Positions 41,083-48,320 of a DNA stretch of 64,000 bases are shown piece after piece. Position 1 is the stretch's first letter, and the number at the start of each line of letters is the position of its first letter. Below the pieces are notes generated by a model, which was given only the letters and a program-made list of their open reading frames with translations, was not told where the DNA came from and searched no databases. A program made the position numbers and the translations under genes. This DNA is from Thermoleophilaceae bacterium (GTDB lineage Bacteria > Actinomycetota > Thermoleophilia > Solirubrobacterales > Thermoleophilaceae), in NCBI GenBank assembly GCA_030448005.1, contig JAUJNT010000005.1, forward strand, positions 143,885-207,884. Reading direction: 5' to 3'.

Positions 41083-42099
41083 GTGAGCCAGGGGATGCGC
41101 ACCGAGACCGCGGAGGACCCCTTCCTTGCGGCGGCGGATGCCGGGATCCACCGCCTGGCGATCTCGACCCCGTTCGCGGTCGGCCGGGTGAACGTCTACC
41201 TCATCGACGACGACCCCCTCACGCTGGTGGACGCCGGCCCGAACTCGGGCACCTCCTTCGACGAGCTCACGCGCGGCATCGCGGCGCTGGGTCATGCGCT
41301 GGAGGACATCGAGTTGGTGATCCTCACCCACCAGCACATCGACCACCTCGGCCTCGTGGGGCTCGTGGCCTCCCACTCTGGCGCCGAGGTCGCGGCGATC
41401 GACGCCGCCGTGCCCTTCGTCGAGCGCTTCACCGAGGAGGCCCAGGCCGACGATGACTTCGCGCGTGACGTGATGCTGCGCCACGGGATCCCCGAGGACG
41501 TGGTGAGCGCACTACGGTCTGTATCGCAGGCCTTCCGTGCCTGGGGAGCTCGCGCCGACGTGACACGGGTGCTCCGCGACGGCGACGTGCTCGACCTCCG
41601 CGACCGCAAGCTCCGGGCCTGCTTCCGCCCCGGGCACTCCCCCACCGACACCGTGTTCCTCGACGCCGATCGCAGGATCCTGATCGCGGCCGACCACCTG
41701 CTGGGCCACATCTCCTCGAACCCGCTGATCACCCGCCCGCGCGACGGCACGGAGGGCCGCCCGCAGGCGCTCGTGACCTACCTGGACTCGATGGCGAAGA
41801 CCCGGGAGATGGACGTCGAGTTCGTGCTGCCGGGCCACGGCGACCCGATCACCGACCACCGCACGCTGATCGACGAGCGCTTCGCGATGCATCGCCGTCG
41901 GGCGGAGAAGCTTCACCGCCTTATCAGCGAGAGGCCGCGCAGCGCCTACGAGCTGGCGCAGGCGCTCTGGGGAAACATCGCGGTCACGCAGGCCTACCTC
42001 ACCCTGAGCGAGGTGCTCGGGCACACCGACATCCTGCTCAATGAAGGCCGTGTGCGCGAGGTGGAGGAGGGCGGCGTGGTGCGGTTCGCGCCCGTTTGA
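41083..42099 (+). CDS. Metallo-beta-lactamase-fold hydrolase
   Basis: 338 residues from GTG 41083. The zinc motif HQHIDH is at 83-88; other ligands appear in FRPGHSPTDTVF, IAADHLLGH and LPGHGDP. The C-terminal ~80 residues (RSAYELAQALWG...LTLSEVLGHTDILL) form a winged-helix-like domain, as in the LACTB2/glyoxalase-II-like group. Probably hydrolyses a thioester or similar; substrate unknown. A CCTT microsatellite starts 5 bp after its stop. Confidence 0.88.
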   Translation: MSQGMRTETAEDPFLAAADAGIHRLAISTPFAVGRVNVYLIDDDPLTLVDAGPNSGTSFDELTRGIAALGHALEDIELVILTHQHIDHLGLVGLVASHSGAEVAAIDAAVPFVERFTEEAQADDDFARDVMLRHGIPEDVVSALRSVSQAFRAWGARADVTRVLRDGDVLDLRDRKLRACFRPGHSPTDTVFLDADRRILIAADHLLGHISSNPLITRPRDGTEGRPQALVTYLDSMAKTREMDVEFVLPGHGDPITDHRTLIDERFAMHRRRAEKLHRLISERPRSAYELAQALWGNIAVTQAYLTLSEVLGHTDILLNEGRVREVEEGGVVRFAPV

Positions 42100-42103
42100 G
42101 GAG

Positions 42104-42144
42104 CCTTCCTTCCTTCCTTCCTTCCTTCCTTCCTTCCTTCCTTC
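42104..42144. repeat. (CCTT)n microsatellite, about 10 units
   Basis: Uninterrupted tetranucleotide array of 41 bp directly after the metallo-hydrolase gene. On the opposite strand it would encode (KEGR)n in one frame, but no credible gene reads through it. Confidence 0.97.
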
Positions 42145-42177
42145 GTGAGAGATGTCGCTCGCCACCGCTTGTTCCTG

Positions 42178-42300
42178 CCGTCCTGCTCCGGGGTGACAGG
42201 GCGACCCCTCCACAGGAGGGCGGCAGCGAACGGAGCGCCCGCGAGCGCCACCGTCCTGCATCGGGGTGACAGGATGACCGCTCGACAGGAGGGCAGCGGC
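42178..42300. repeat. Two tandem copies of a dispersed GC-rich repeat
   Basis: Copy a begins CCGTCCTGCTCCGGGGTGACA at 42178 and continues with CGACCCCTCCACAGGAGGGC and GAACGGAGCG. Copy b begins CCGTCCTGCATCGGGGTGACA at 42251 and includes CTCGACAGGAGGGCAGCGGC. Both contain partial inverted repeats (GTCCTG/CAGGA). Related to 43266-43323 and 28188-28227. Confidence 0.75.
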
Positions 42301-42366
42301 GTGGTGCGTTCGGAGGGCCGGTGCCGCCGGGGGGCGAACTTGGGGTCGTCCTGCCTGGGGGTTGTA

Positions 42367-43302
42367 GTGCGCCCTTGGGGCAGGACAGCTGAGCAGGAGC
42401 TGGCGCGGATCGCGGAGGATGCGCACGGGGTGGCCACGCGCGTGGAGCTGTTGGACGCAGGTGTCACCGTCGCGGAGATCAAGCAGCGGCTGCGAACGGG
42501 AGCCTGCTTCGAGAGTATCAGGGGTCTATCGCGTCGGACACCGAGCGGCGAGCGTCGAGGCCAGATACGTTGCGGCAGTGAAGGCATGTGGCGCGGGCGG
42601 TCTTGAGCGGGCGGGCGGCCGCTCATCTTCTCGGTCTTCTCAGAGGTCTCGCCCCGGAACCTGAGGTGACCGCCCCCACCGAGCGCCGCGTCGAGGGTGT
42701 GAGCACGCGGCGTTCGCGTCACATGGACTCCCGCGATGAGACCATCTGGAACCGGATCCCGGTCACCACGGTCGCCCGCACACTGGTGGATCTCGCGGCC
42801 GTCCTCGCAGTCGATGACCTGGCGCGGGCATTCCACGAGGCAGGCGTCCGCCACCGCACCACGCCCTCCGACGTGGAGGTCGTGCTCGTGCGGGTTCCCA
42901 ACGGCAGAGGCGCGGCAAAGCTTCGTGGGGTTCTCCGCGGGAACATCCCCGTGACCCTCAGCGTGCTTGAGGCCCGGTTTCTGGCGCGCCTTCGCGAAGC
43001 AGGCCTCGCGCTCCCGGAAACCAACCGCCCGGCCGGCGGACGGCGTTGACTGCCGCTGGCGAGATCCGCGCCTGACCGTCGAGGTCGACGGCTACACGTA
43101 CCATCACTCCCGCCACGCATGGGAGCAGGATCGCCGCCGCGAACGTGAGGCGCACGCCCGCGGCGATGAGTTCCGCCGCTACACCTACGGCGACGTCCTC
43201 GAGAGCCCGGAAGCCATGCTCGACGAGCTGCGCGCACTTCTCGCTCCGAGCCGGCCTGGATCGCGGTGCCAGGACGACCCCTCGACAGGACGGCAGCGGT
43301 GA
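42367..43302 (+). pseudogene. AbiEi-like wHTH + DUF559 endonuclease-domain protein, frameshifted
   Basis: The intact family is a ~300-residue protein with an N-terminal AbiEi-antitoxin-like winged helix and a C-terminal Vsr-like DUF559 nuclease domain. Pieces lie in three frames: ELARIAEDAHGVATRVELLDAG from GTG 42367, then GVYRVGHRAASVEARY (near 42520), AVLSGRAAAHLLGLL onward to LPETNRPAGGRR (42594-43046), and finally VDCRWRDPRLTVEVDGYTYH through RRYTYGDVLESPE. Three frame changes (about 42515, 42600 and 43045) are needed. The frame runs on into the repeat element from about 43258 to a stop at 43302. Confidence 0.75.
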
Positions 43303-43323
43303 ACAGAGCGCTCGAAGCGCAAC
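43266..43323. repeat. Dispersed GC-rich repeat, third copy
   Basis: TGCCAGGACGACCCCTCGACAG, GACGGCAGCGG and GAACAGAGCGCTCGAAGCGC match the second half of the copies at 42196-42251. It lies between two broken genes and coincides with their breakpoints. Confidence 0.75.
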
Positions 43324-43330
43324 GCTTGGG

Positions 43331-43558
43331 CACGCCGACCAGCTGCTCTCCGGAGTCGCGCTCTTGCCCGTGGGGGAGGATGTGCTGGACGCCGCTGAGG
43401 CGGTCCAGCCGGCAAGCGTAGCCACGCTGGACGCCATCCACCTAGTGACCGCCCTGCGCCTCGCGGACCAAGAGCTCATCGACACTGTGATGACCTACGA
43501 CGTCAGGCTTGCCGAGGGCGCCCGGACGCACGGGTTGCCGGTCATCGCCCCGGCCTGA
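43331..43558 (+). pseudogene. C-terminal fragment of a VapC-type PIN-domain toxin
   Basis: Reads LLPVGEDVLDAAEAVQPASVATLDAIHLVTALRLAD and VMTYDVRLAEGARTHGLPVIAPA. This is the C-terminal half of a PIN domain, with the conserved LDAIHL Asp and the YD.RL end. The N-terminal half with the first catalytic Asp is missing; the repeat element sits at the break. No cognate antitoxin gene is beside it. Confidence 0.65.
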
Positions 43559-43565
43559 CCCCGGG

Positions 43566-44858
43566 TTACAAGTCGACGCTCGCGCCGCGGCGCCGGTCGA
43601 GAAAGGCCACGAGCACGGTGCAGGCGAGCACAACGATCATCGGCTCGAGCGGCAGCCGGTAGCGCGTGGCCGCCGCCGAGGTGAAGACCATAGAGGCCGC
43701 CAGTGCCATTGCCAGCAGCGGGAAGATAAGCGTGCGGCGCGCGCGCAGGCGCCAGAGCGCCACCAGCGCCGCCGCCAGCAGCACGAAGTAGATCGCTATG
43801 CCCACCACGGACACCTTCTCGTTGCGTCCCTCGAAGGCCACCTCGTCGATCGCGTACTGCGGTCGCCGGATGTCCCAGGTGCGCGAGAGGCCGTTCCAGA
43901 AGAACGCCTTGGGCAGCGAGACTGGGTGCTCCTTGATGTAGTCGAGGGCCCGACTTTGGAGCTCCTCGCGGAACTCGGCGTCGGGGATCGGCGGCCCGTT
44001 GAAGAGCTCCTCCTCGCGGGCGGTACGCACCCGCCAGGCGTACGGGCTGCGCGGGTCGTTCGCGGCATCGTCGTTGAAGGTGCCGTAGGCGGCGCTGTCC
44101 TGCATCGACAGGGGGATGAAGTCGTTTGCCACGCGGTAGTTGCGCGCCGTCCAGGGGGCGATCAGCGCCACCATCACCAGCACCGAGAGCCCCAGCATCA
44201 GGGTGCCGCGGCGAAGGCCTGCCGCCATCCACCAGGCCACCGCCACCCCGGGGAGGAAGAAGAAGGCAGTCGGGCGCACCAGCAGGCTTGCCGCCATCAC
44301 CGCCCCCACGGCCACCGCCAGGCGGGGCGTCGGGACCCGCTCGAGTGCCAGCAGCAACAGCAAGATGCCGAGCGGCAGGGCGAGCGCCTCGGGATAGAGC
44401 CTGCCCTCCCACTGCCACATGTGCGGGTAGAGCGCGCCTACGAAAGCGGCCGCGGTGGCCACCCGCGGGTCGAACAGCCGGCGGGCCAGCAGCCACAGCA
44501 GGAGGATCACGATCGGACCGAGCAACACCGTCTGCAGCAGCAGCAGCTTGCCCACGCCCACGCCGAGCACGAGGTACACCGTGCTTACCCACGCCGGGTA
44601 TCCCGGTGACTTCCACATGCCCGCGTGTGGGATGTCGAAAGGGCGGTCGGTCCAGAACCACTTCCCCTCGGTCGCGCGCAGGCCCTCCAGGTAGTACTCG
44701 GGCTCATCTCCGGCCAACGTGTGGTCGTAGGTCACCAGGACGTAGGCCACTCGCAGGGCCAGGCCCGCGGCGATCGCCGCCAGCAGCAAGACGACCTCGC
44801 CCCGGGCCACGTCGCCTCCCGCGAGGCGGGACAGGAGTGTCCGGAGCTGTTCGATCAC
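43566..44858 (-). CDS. GT-C membrane glycosyltransferase (GT39/ArnT-like)
   Basis: 430 residues from GTG 44858; the frame is open upstream but antisense to nothing real and compositionally unlike protein. After a membrane helix the catalytic-loop motif DHTLAGDEPEYYLEGLRA (around residues 40-57) shows the DEPxYY form of lipid-phosphate-sugar-dependent transferases. About nine further helices follow, and a soluble loop at about 255-320 includes NDDAANDPRSPYAW. It should act on the outer face of the membrane, using a polyprenyl-linked sugar such as that made by the DPM1-like enzymes in this window. Confidence 0.82.
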   Translation of the reverse strand: MIEQLRTLLSRLAGGDVARGEVVLLLAAIAAGLALRVAYVLVTYDHTLAGDEPEYYLEGLRATEGKWFWTDRPFDIPHAGMWKSPGYPAWVSTVYLVLGVGVGKLLLLQTVLLGPIVILLLWLLARRLFDPRVATAAAFVGALYPHMWQWEGRLYPEALALPLGILLLLLALERVPTPRLAVAVGAVMAASLLVRPTAFFFLPGVAVAWWMAAGLRRGTLMLGLSVLVMVALIAPWTARNYRVANDFIPLSMQDSAAYGTFNDDAANDPRSPYAWRVRTAREEELFNGPPIPDAEFREELQSRALDYIKEHPVSLPKAFFWNGLSRTWDIRRPQYAIDEVAFEGRNEKVSVVGIAIYFVLLAAALVALWRLRARRTLIFPLLAMALAASMVFTSAAATRYRLPLEPMIVVLACTVLVAFLDRRRGASVDL

Positions 44859-44947
44859 CGCGAGCGCTCCCGGCTCTGCTCCGTGCCCGCCATCCGGCCG
44901 GGGACTATAGGATCGAGGTCCTCCCCACCGCTCTTCCTCGGCGAACC

Positions 44948-45265
44948 TCAGAGGCTGCAGGCGCTGGCCGCGGAGAGTGCGCGACAAACCTCCCGCATCC
45001 GGTCGGCGGCGAGGGTCGTGATCCGCTCCGTGCATAGGGAAGGGCGGATCGGCGCGATGTTGTCGAGCGTGAGGCAGCAGCGGGCGGGCATCCCGTCCGC
45101 CTCGTCGAGAGGCACTTCGGTCGGAATGCCCCTGATCGTGCGGGTCGCCGGTACGCCGAGGACCTGCGTGAGCACGGGTATCGCCTCGTCGCGGGTCAAG
45201 ACCAGGAACGGGCGGCACCCGGCGCGCGGATGCTCATACCACCAGACCTCGCCCCGACTCACCAC
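44948..45265 (-). CDS. MazF/PemK-family toxin (endoribonuclease)
   Basis: 105 residues. SRGEVWWYEHPRAGCRPFLVLTRDEAIPVL is the MazF start with the conserved GEVWW and RPFLVLTR. LGVPATRTIRGIPTEVPL and CCLTLDNIAPI follow the family pattern, including the Asn-containing LDNI segment. Overlaps the upstream antitoxin gene by 7 nt, the usual antitoxin-then-toxin order. Expected to cleave mRNA when the antitoxin is lost. Confidence 0.9.
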   Translation of the reverse strand: MVSRGEVWWYEHPRAGCRPFLVLTRDEAIPVLTQVLGVPATRTIRGIPTEVPLDEADGMPARCCLTLDNIAPIRPSLCTERITTLAADRMREVCRALSAASACSL

Positions 45266-45555
45266 GAGCTCCGTCCGGCCACCCGCTCCTCCGCATCCAG
45301 CCGGCGCAGAACTTCCTCCGTGGAGGCGTCTGCGCTCGCCGCGACATCACCCCAGTCGTCGGGCTCACCTTGGGGAAGACGGCGGTATCCGGCGACGATT
45401 CGCTCGCCGATGATCGTCTCGCGATCATGGCGAAGGCCTTCCCATAAGAGCTCCCGTATGAGGCCGGACCGGGAGGCGCCCCTGCGCGCGGCAACCCTGT
45501 CGAGCATCTCCACGAGGTCGTCACTGAGCTGCACCATGGTTTGGCTACGGGGCAT
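45259..45555 (-). CDS. Ribbon-helix-helix antitoxin
   Basis: 98 residues from ATG 45555; a start at ATG 45537 (MVQLSDDLVEMLDRVAARRG) would also give a complete RHH domain. The RHH motif (beta strand MVQLSDDL, helices VEMLDRVAARRG and SRSGLIRELLWEGL) is followed by an acidic C-terminal region likely to wrap the MazF-like partner. Forms an operon with the toxin and should autoregulate through DNA at its start. Confidence 0.88.
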   Translation of the reverse strand: MPRSQTMVQLSDDLVEMLDRVAARRGASRSGLIRELLWEGLRHDRETIIGERIVAGYRRLPQGEPDDWGDVAASADASTEEVLRRLDAEERVAGRSSW

Positions 45556-45575
45556 AGCCCTAGCATAGCCCTATG
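45553..45575. promoter_or_regulatory. Tandem 11-bp repeat at the antitoxin start (candidate operator)
   Basis: CATAGCCCTAG (45553-45563) is followed by CATAGCCCTAT (45564-45574). RHH proteins commonly bind short repeated boxes over their own promoter. If translation begins at 45537 the repeat lies just upstream of the gene; if at 45555 it overlaps the start codon. Confidence 0.5.
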
Positions 45576-45680
45576 GCTCTGTCCAGCTTCTGCGCACTCA
45601 CCCCGTCCTCAAGCGGAGGCTCGGGGGTACCACTACACCTGCGGGCCCGCGCTCGAGGCGTTCGCCCGGCAGCCGATGGC

Positions 45681-46922
45681 TCACCCCTGTCCTCGAAGGC
45701 GGTAGAACAGCTTGCGTGCCGGCTCGGAGTACCTGAACAGCCGGCTCATCTGCAAGGCGCGCAGGGCCGCGTCCGTCGAGGCCAGCTGTCGCTCCGCGCG
45801 TTCGCGCTCGACGTGGGCCGCCTGGATCTCCTCGTGCAGGCGCGTGAGCTCCGCCCGAGCCGCGGCCAACTCGGTCCGCATGGTGTCGAGCTCGCCGCGC
45901 GCGGTGTTGAGCTCGCCGCTTGCGGTGTCGAGCTGCAACGCGAGCCGCAGGGCGCTCGAAAGCAACTTCGCGGCGGCGGGGTCACCAGGGGAAAGCTGTG
46001 CACCGGGGTCGCTCCCCGTCATGAAGTCCCGCAGTCGCGTATCAACCACCACCCCCCCGTCGGCAACGGCGGTGTCGAGATCGGCGTCGGCCACCACGAG
46101 ATCGTCGAAATGAGCGCGCAGGCGGCCCTCGCGGTGCAACGCGAGCAGGGCGAGCTGGTCGCGGCCGACATCCGGTTCCCGTGGCTCGAGGCGCTCATAG
46201 CCGATGCCCACGTTGAGCACCTTGCGCTCGAACTGCTCGAAGGTACGCATCGGGAAGTGCAGCACCTCGAGCAGGCCGACCGCCGGCGCCACAGTCAGGT
46301 GCGGGGCGTGGATCGAGTGGTTCCCGGGCGCCATCTCGATCTCCGCGGTGGCCCGATGAACAACCTTGGGCTCGAGGGGCTCACCCCGACCGTTCCTCGA
46401 GGCGGCCTCGCGGACCACCATCCGCTCGAGGAAGGGCTCCGGCCCTTCCGGACGGGGCAGGAAGTTCGAGCGGGATGCGACGAGGGCGTCGATCTCCTCG
46501 GGCACGGCGCTCAGGAGATCCTTGAGGCTTCCGAGAAGAGGCCACCAGAACTCGTCGGCGTCGTTGTTGATGACCCAGTCGGCGCCGTGTTCGACCGCCG
46601 CGGCGCGGGCCATGGCGTTGACGTGGGTCACCTGGTCGTGGGCTTCGCCCCCCGCCTCGCGCAGGAGCAGCACGCCCCGGCGCTCATAGCCGCGGAGCAG
46701 CTCGGCGGTTGCGTCGCGGGAGGAGTGGTTGGTGGCGATCACGAAGTCGACCCCCTGAGCCAGGTGGTAGTCCAGGTTGGCCGCGACGATGTCAGCCTCG
46801 TCGCGAGCCAGGAGCGTCATCACGAGCTTCACCTGAGCGACCGTAGCGTCATTCAAGCCAGCGGCGCGCCCCGGTCCGAAGAAGGCGCGGCTCAGCCGGG
46901 GAGCGCTGAGAAGAGATGGCAA
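45681..46922 (-). CDS. Glycosyltransferase family 2-like (Glyco_tranf_2_4) with C-terminal coiled coil
   Basis: 413 residues. VMTLLARDEADIVAANLDYHLAQGVDFVIATNHSSRDATAEL is the start of the Glyco_tranf_2_4 group, with the DxD-type site WVINNDADEFWWP. PGNHSIHAP and HFPMRTFEQFERKVLNVG also fit. From about residue 310 the sequence is a long coiled coil (ASGELNTARGELDTMRTELAAARAEL...), ending in a basic amphipathic tail (RLFRYSEPARKLFYRLRG). Similar tails occur on the neighbouring proteins at 48015 and 50961. Divergent from the methyltransferase at 46978. Confidence 0.78.
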   Translation of the reverse strand: MPSLLSAPRLSRAFFGPGRAAGLNDATVAQVKLVMTLLARDEADIVAANLDYHLAQGVDFVIATNHSSRDATAELLRGYERRGVLLLREAGGEAHDQVTHVNAMARAAAVEHGADWVINNDADEFWWPLLGSLKDLLSAVPEEIDALVASRSNFLPRPEGPEPFLERMVVREAASRNGRGEPLEPKVVHRATAEIEMAPGNHSIHAPHLTVAPAVGLLEVLHFPMRTFEQFERKVLNVGIGYERLEPREPDVGRDQLALLALHREGRLRAHFDDLVVADADLDTAVADGGVVVDTRLRDFMTGSDPGAQLSPGDPAAAKLLSSALRLALQLDTASGELNTARGELDTMRTELAAARAELTRLHEEIQAAHVERERAERQLASTDAALRALQMSRLFRYSEPARKLFYRLRGQG

Positions 46923-46977
46923 GTGCCGCTACCGCCAGAAGCCTCTCCCGGCCTCATGTGCCACCATCCGCCGAATC

Positions 46978-47844
46978 TTGCTTGCGCGGACCAAGGCCAC
47001 TAGGAGCCTCCATCGGCATGCCGCCGAACATCCTTTGGTCGAAGCCATCGTCGGTCGGCTGTCGCGGGCTGGCACCGCGGCCGACGTCCCATTCGAACGC
47101 AACGCGCCGTATTCGCCTACCCCGGACAATCGGCCCAAGCCCATGGAGGTGGCACCCCTCCCCCTGGCGTGCGATGGCCGCCCACAGATGTCGTTTGGGG
47201 AGCGCGCCGCCCTCGAGGGAGTTCTGGCACAAGTTCGGCCAAAGCTAGCCCTCGAGATCGGAACGGCCGAGGGCGGGAGCCTCCGCCGCATCGCCGCCCA
47301 CAGCCAGGAGGTTCACTCCGTCGACCTGGATCACGAGCCCGTCTTGTCACAGGAACCTCTGCCAGATCACGTGACTCTGCACACGGGTCCCAGCGCAGAG
47401 CTGGTCCCGGGTCTTCTGGCGGCGTTTGCGGCGGAGGGCCGCAACCTCGATCTCGCGCTGGTCGACGGGGACCACAGCCTCGAGGGGGCCGCGGGCGACC
47501 TGGAGGCACTCCTGCGATCACCTGCAACCCGGCGGACCGTCATCCTCGTTCATGATTCGATGAATGTTGAAGTGCGCGCCGGCATCGAGAGCGTAGGACT
47601 CAACGGCTACGAAAAGGTCGTCTACCACGAGCTCGACTTCGTGCCGGGTTACATCTACGCCGAGGGAGTGGCGCAAGGCTCCGTGTGGGGCGGCCTCGCG
47701 CTGGTGCTGACCGACGTACGGCGCTCCCCCGGTTACACCGACTCGACTCGGCAGCCGCTCTACCAGGAGCCGTTCGCCTCAATTCACCGCACCAGGGCCG
47801 ATCTGCTCAAAGCTCGGGCACGCGAACCTGAGTCAACCGACTAA
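46978..47844 (+). CDS. SAM methyltransferase, CmcI/Methyltransf_24-like, copy 1
   Basis: 288 residues from TTG 46978; the N-terminal ~65 residues are poorly conserved, so a later start is possible. QMSFGERAALEGVLAQVRPKLALEIGTAEGGSLRRIAAHS holds motif I (EIGTAEGGS), then VDLDHEP, DLALVDGDHSLEGAAGDLEAL (the metal/acidic motif of this group) and VHDSMN. The gene at 50149 has the same order of motifs and is a paralogue. In polysaccharide clusters this group is thought to methylate or hydroxylate sugars. Confidence 0.82.
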   Translation: MLARTKATRSLHRHAAEHPLVEAIVGRLSRAGTAADVPFERNAPYSPTPDNRPKPMEVAPLPLACDGRPQMSFGERAALEGVLAQVRPKLALEIGTAEGGSLRRIAAHSQEVHSVDLDHEPVLSQEPLPDHVTLHTGPSAELVPGLLAAFAAEGRNLDLALVDGDHSLEGAAGDLEALLRSPATRRTVILVHDSMNVEVRAGIESVGLNGYEKVVYHELDFVPGYIYAEGVAQGSVWGGLALVLTDVRRSPGYTDSTRQPLYQEPFASIHRTRADLLKARAREPESTD

Positions 47845-48014
47845 GGCAGGATTTACATTCAGACCACCGCACGATGTGGTCGGCTACGGTCGGGGGTGCA
47901 CTGAAGCCGACCCCTCGGGGCTGGCGCTGGTGGGGACGTGGAGATCCCTCCAGCGGGAGCCGAAGGGTGCCCCAGCTCGCCCTGTTCCGCGCTCAGCTGA
48001 GTTAACGTACGCGC

Positions 48015-48311
48015 GTGGCGTCGAGAAGGGAGAATCTCCAAGCAGGGCACGCAGCGCCTGCGCCCGTCAACCACCGCGACCGGGAGCTGGCCCGTCAGAA
48101 CGATCGGCTGCGCGCGGAGCTGCTGGCCGTCTCTGCACAGCTGGAGGCCGCGAGGGCGTCGATCGAGGACTCGGCCGCCGCCCACCAAGAGGAGCTCGAG
48201 GAGCTCCGGCGCGAGCTGGAGGGAACAAAGCACGGGCTCGTCACCCTGAAGGGGTCGGTGAGCTGGAGGTTGACCCGATCGCTGCGCGCCCTGCGGCGAC
48301 TGCTGCGCTGA
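48015..48311 (+). CDS. Short coiled-coil protein with basic SxSWR tail
   Basis: 98 residues from GTG 48015. Residues 20-75 form a coiled coil (RELARQNDRLRAELLAVSAQLEAARASI...EELEELRRELEGTK). It ends GSVSWRLTRSLRALRRLLR, nearly the same tail as the methyltransferase at 50961 (SLSWRVTVPLRRVKRLLAR). No catalytic domain: it looks like the tail module alone. 9 nt ahead of the large glycosyltransferase gene, so probably co-translated and possibly its membrane or complex anchor. Confidence 0.7.
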   Translation: MASRRENLQAGHAAPAPVNHRDRELARQNDRLRAELLAVSAQLEAARASIEDSAAAHQEELEELRRELEGTKHGLVTLKGSVSWRLTRSLRALRRLLR

Positions 48312-48320
48312 GCCGACAGC

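Noticed and set aside
41512-42426. Minus-strand frame encoding (KEGR)n from the microsatellite
   Set aside because: Antisense to the metallo-hydrolase gene; the repeat translation is a by-product of CCTT units.
44859-45218. 120-residue N-terminal extension of the GT-C gene at 43566
   Set aside because: Overlaps the MazF gene in another frame and has no membrane or signal features; GTG 44858 fits the family start.
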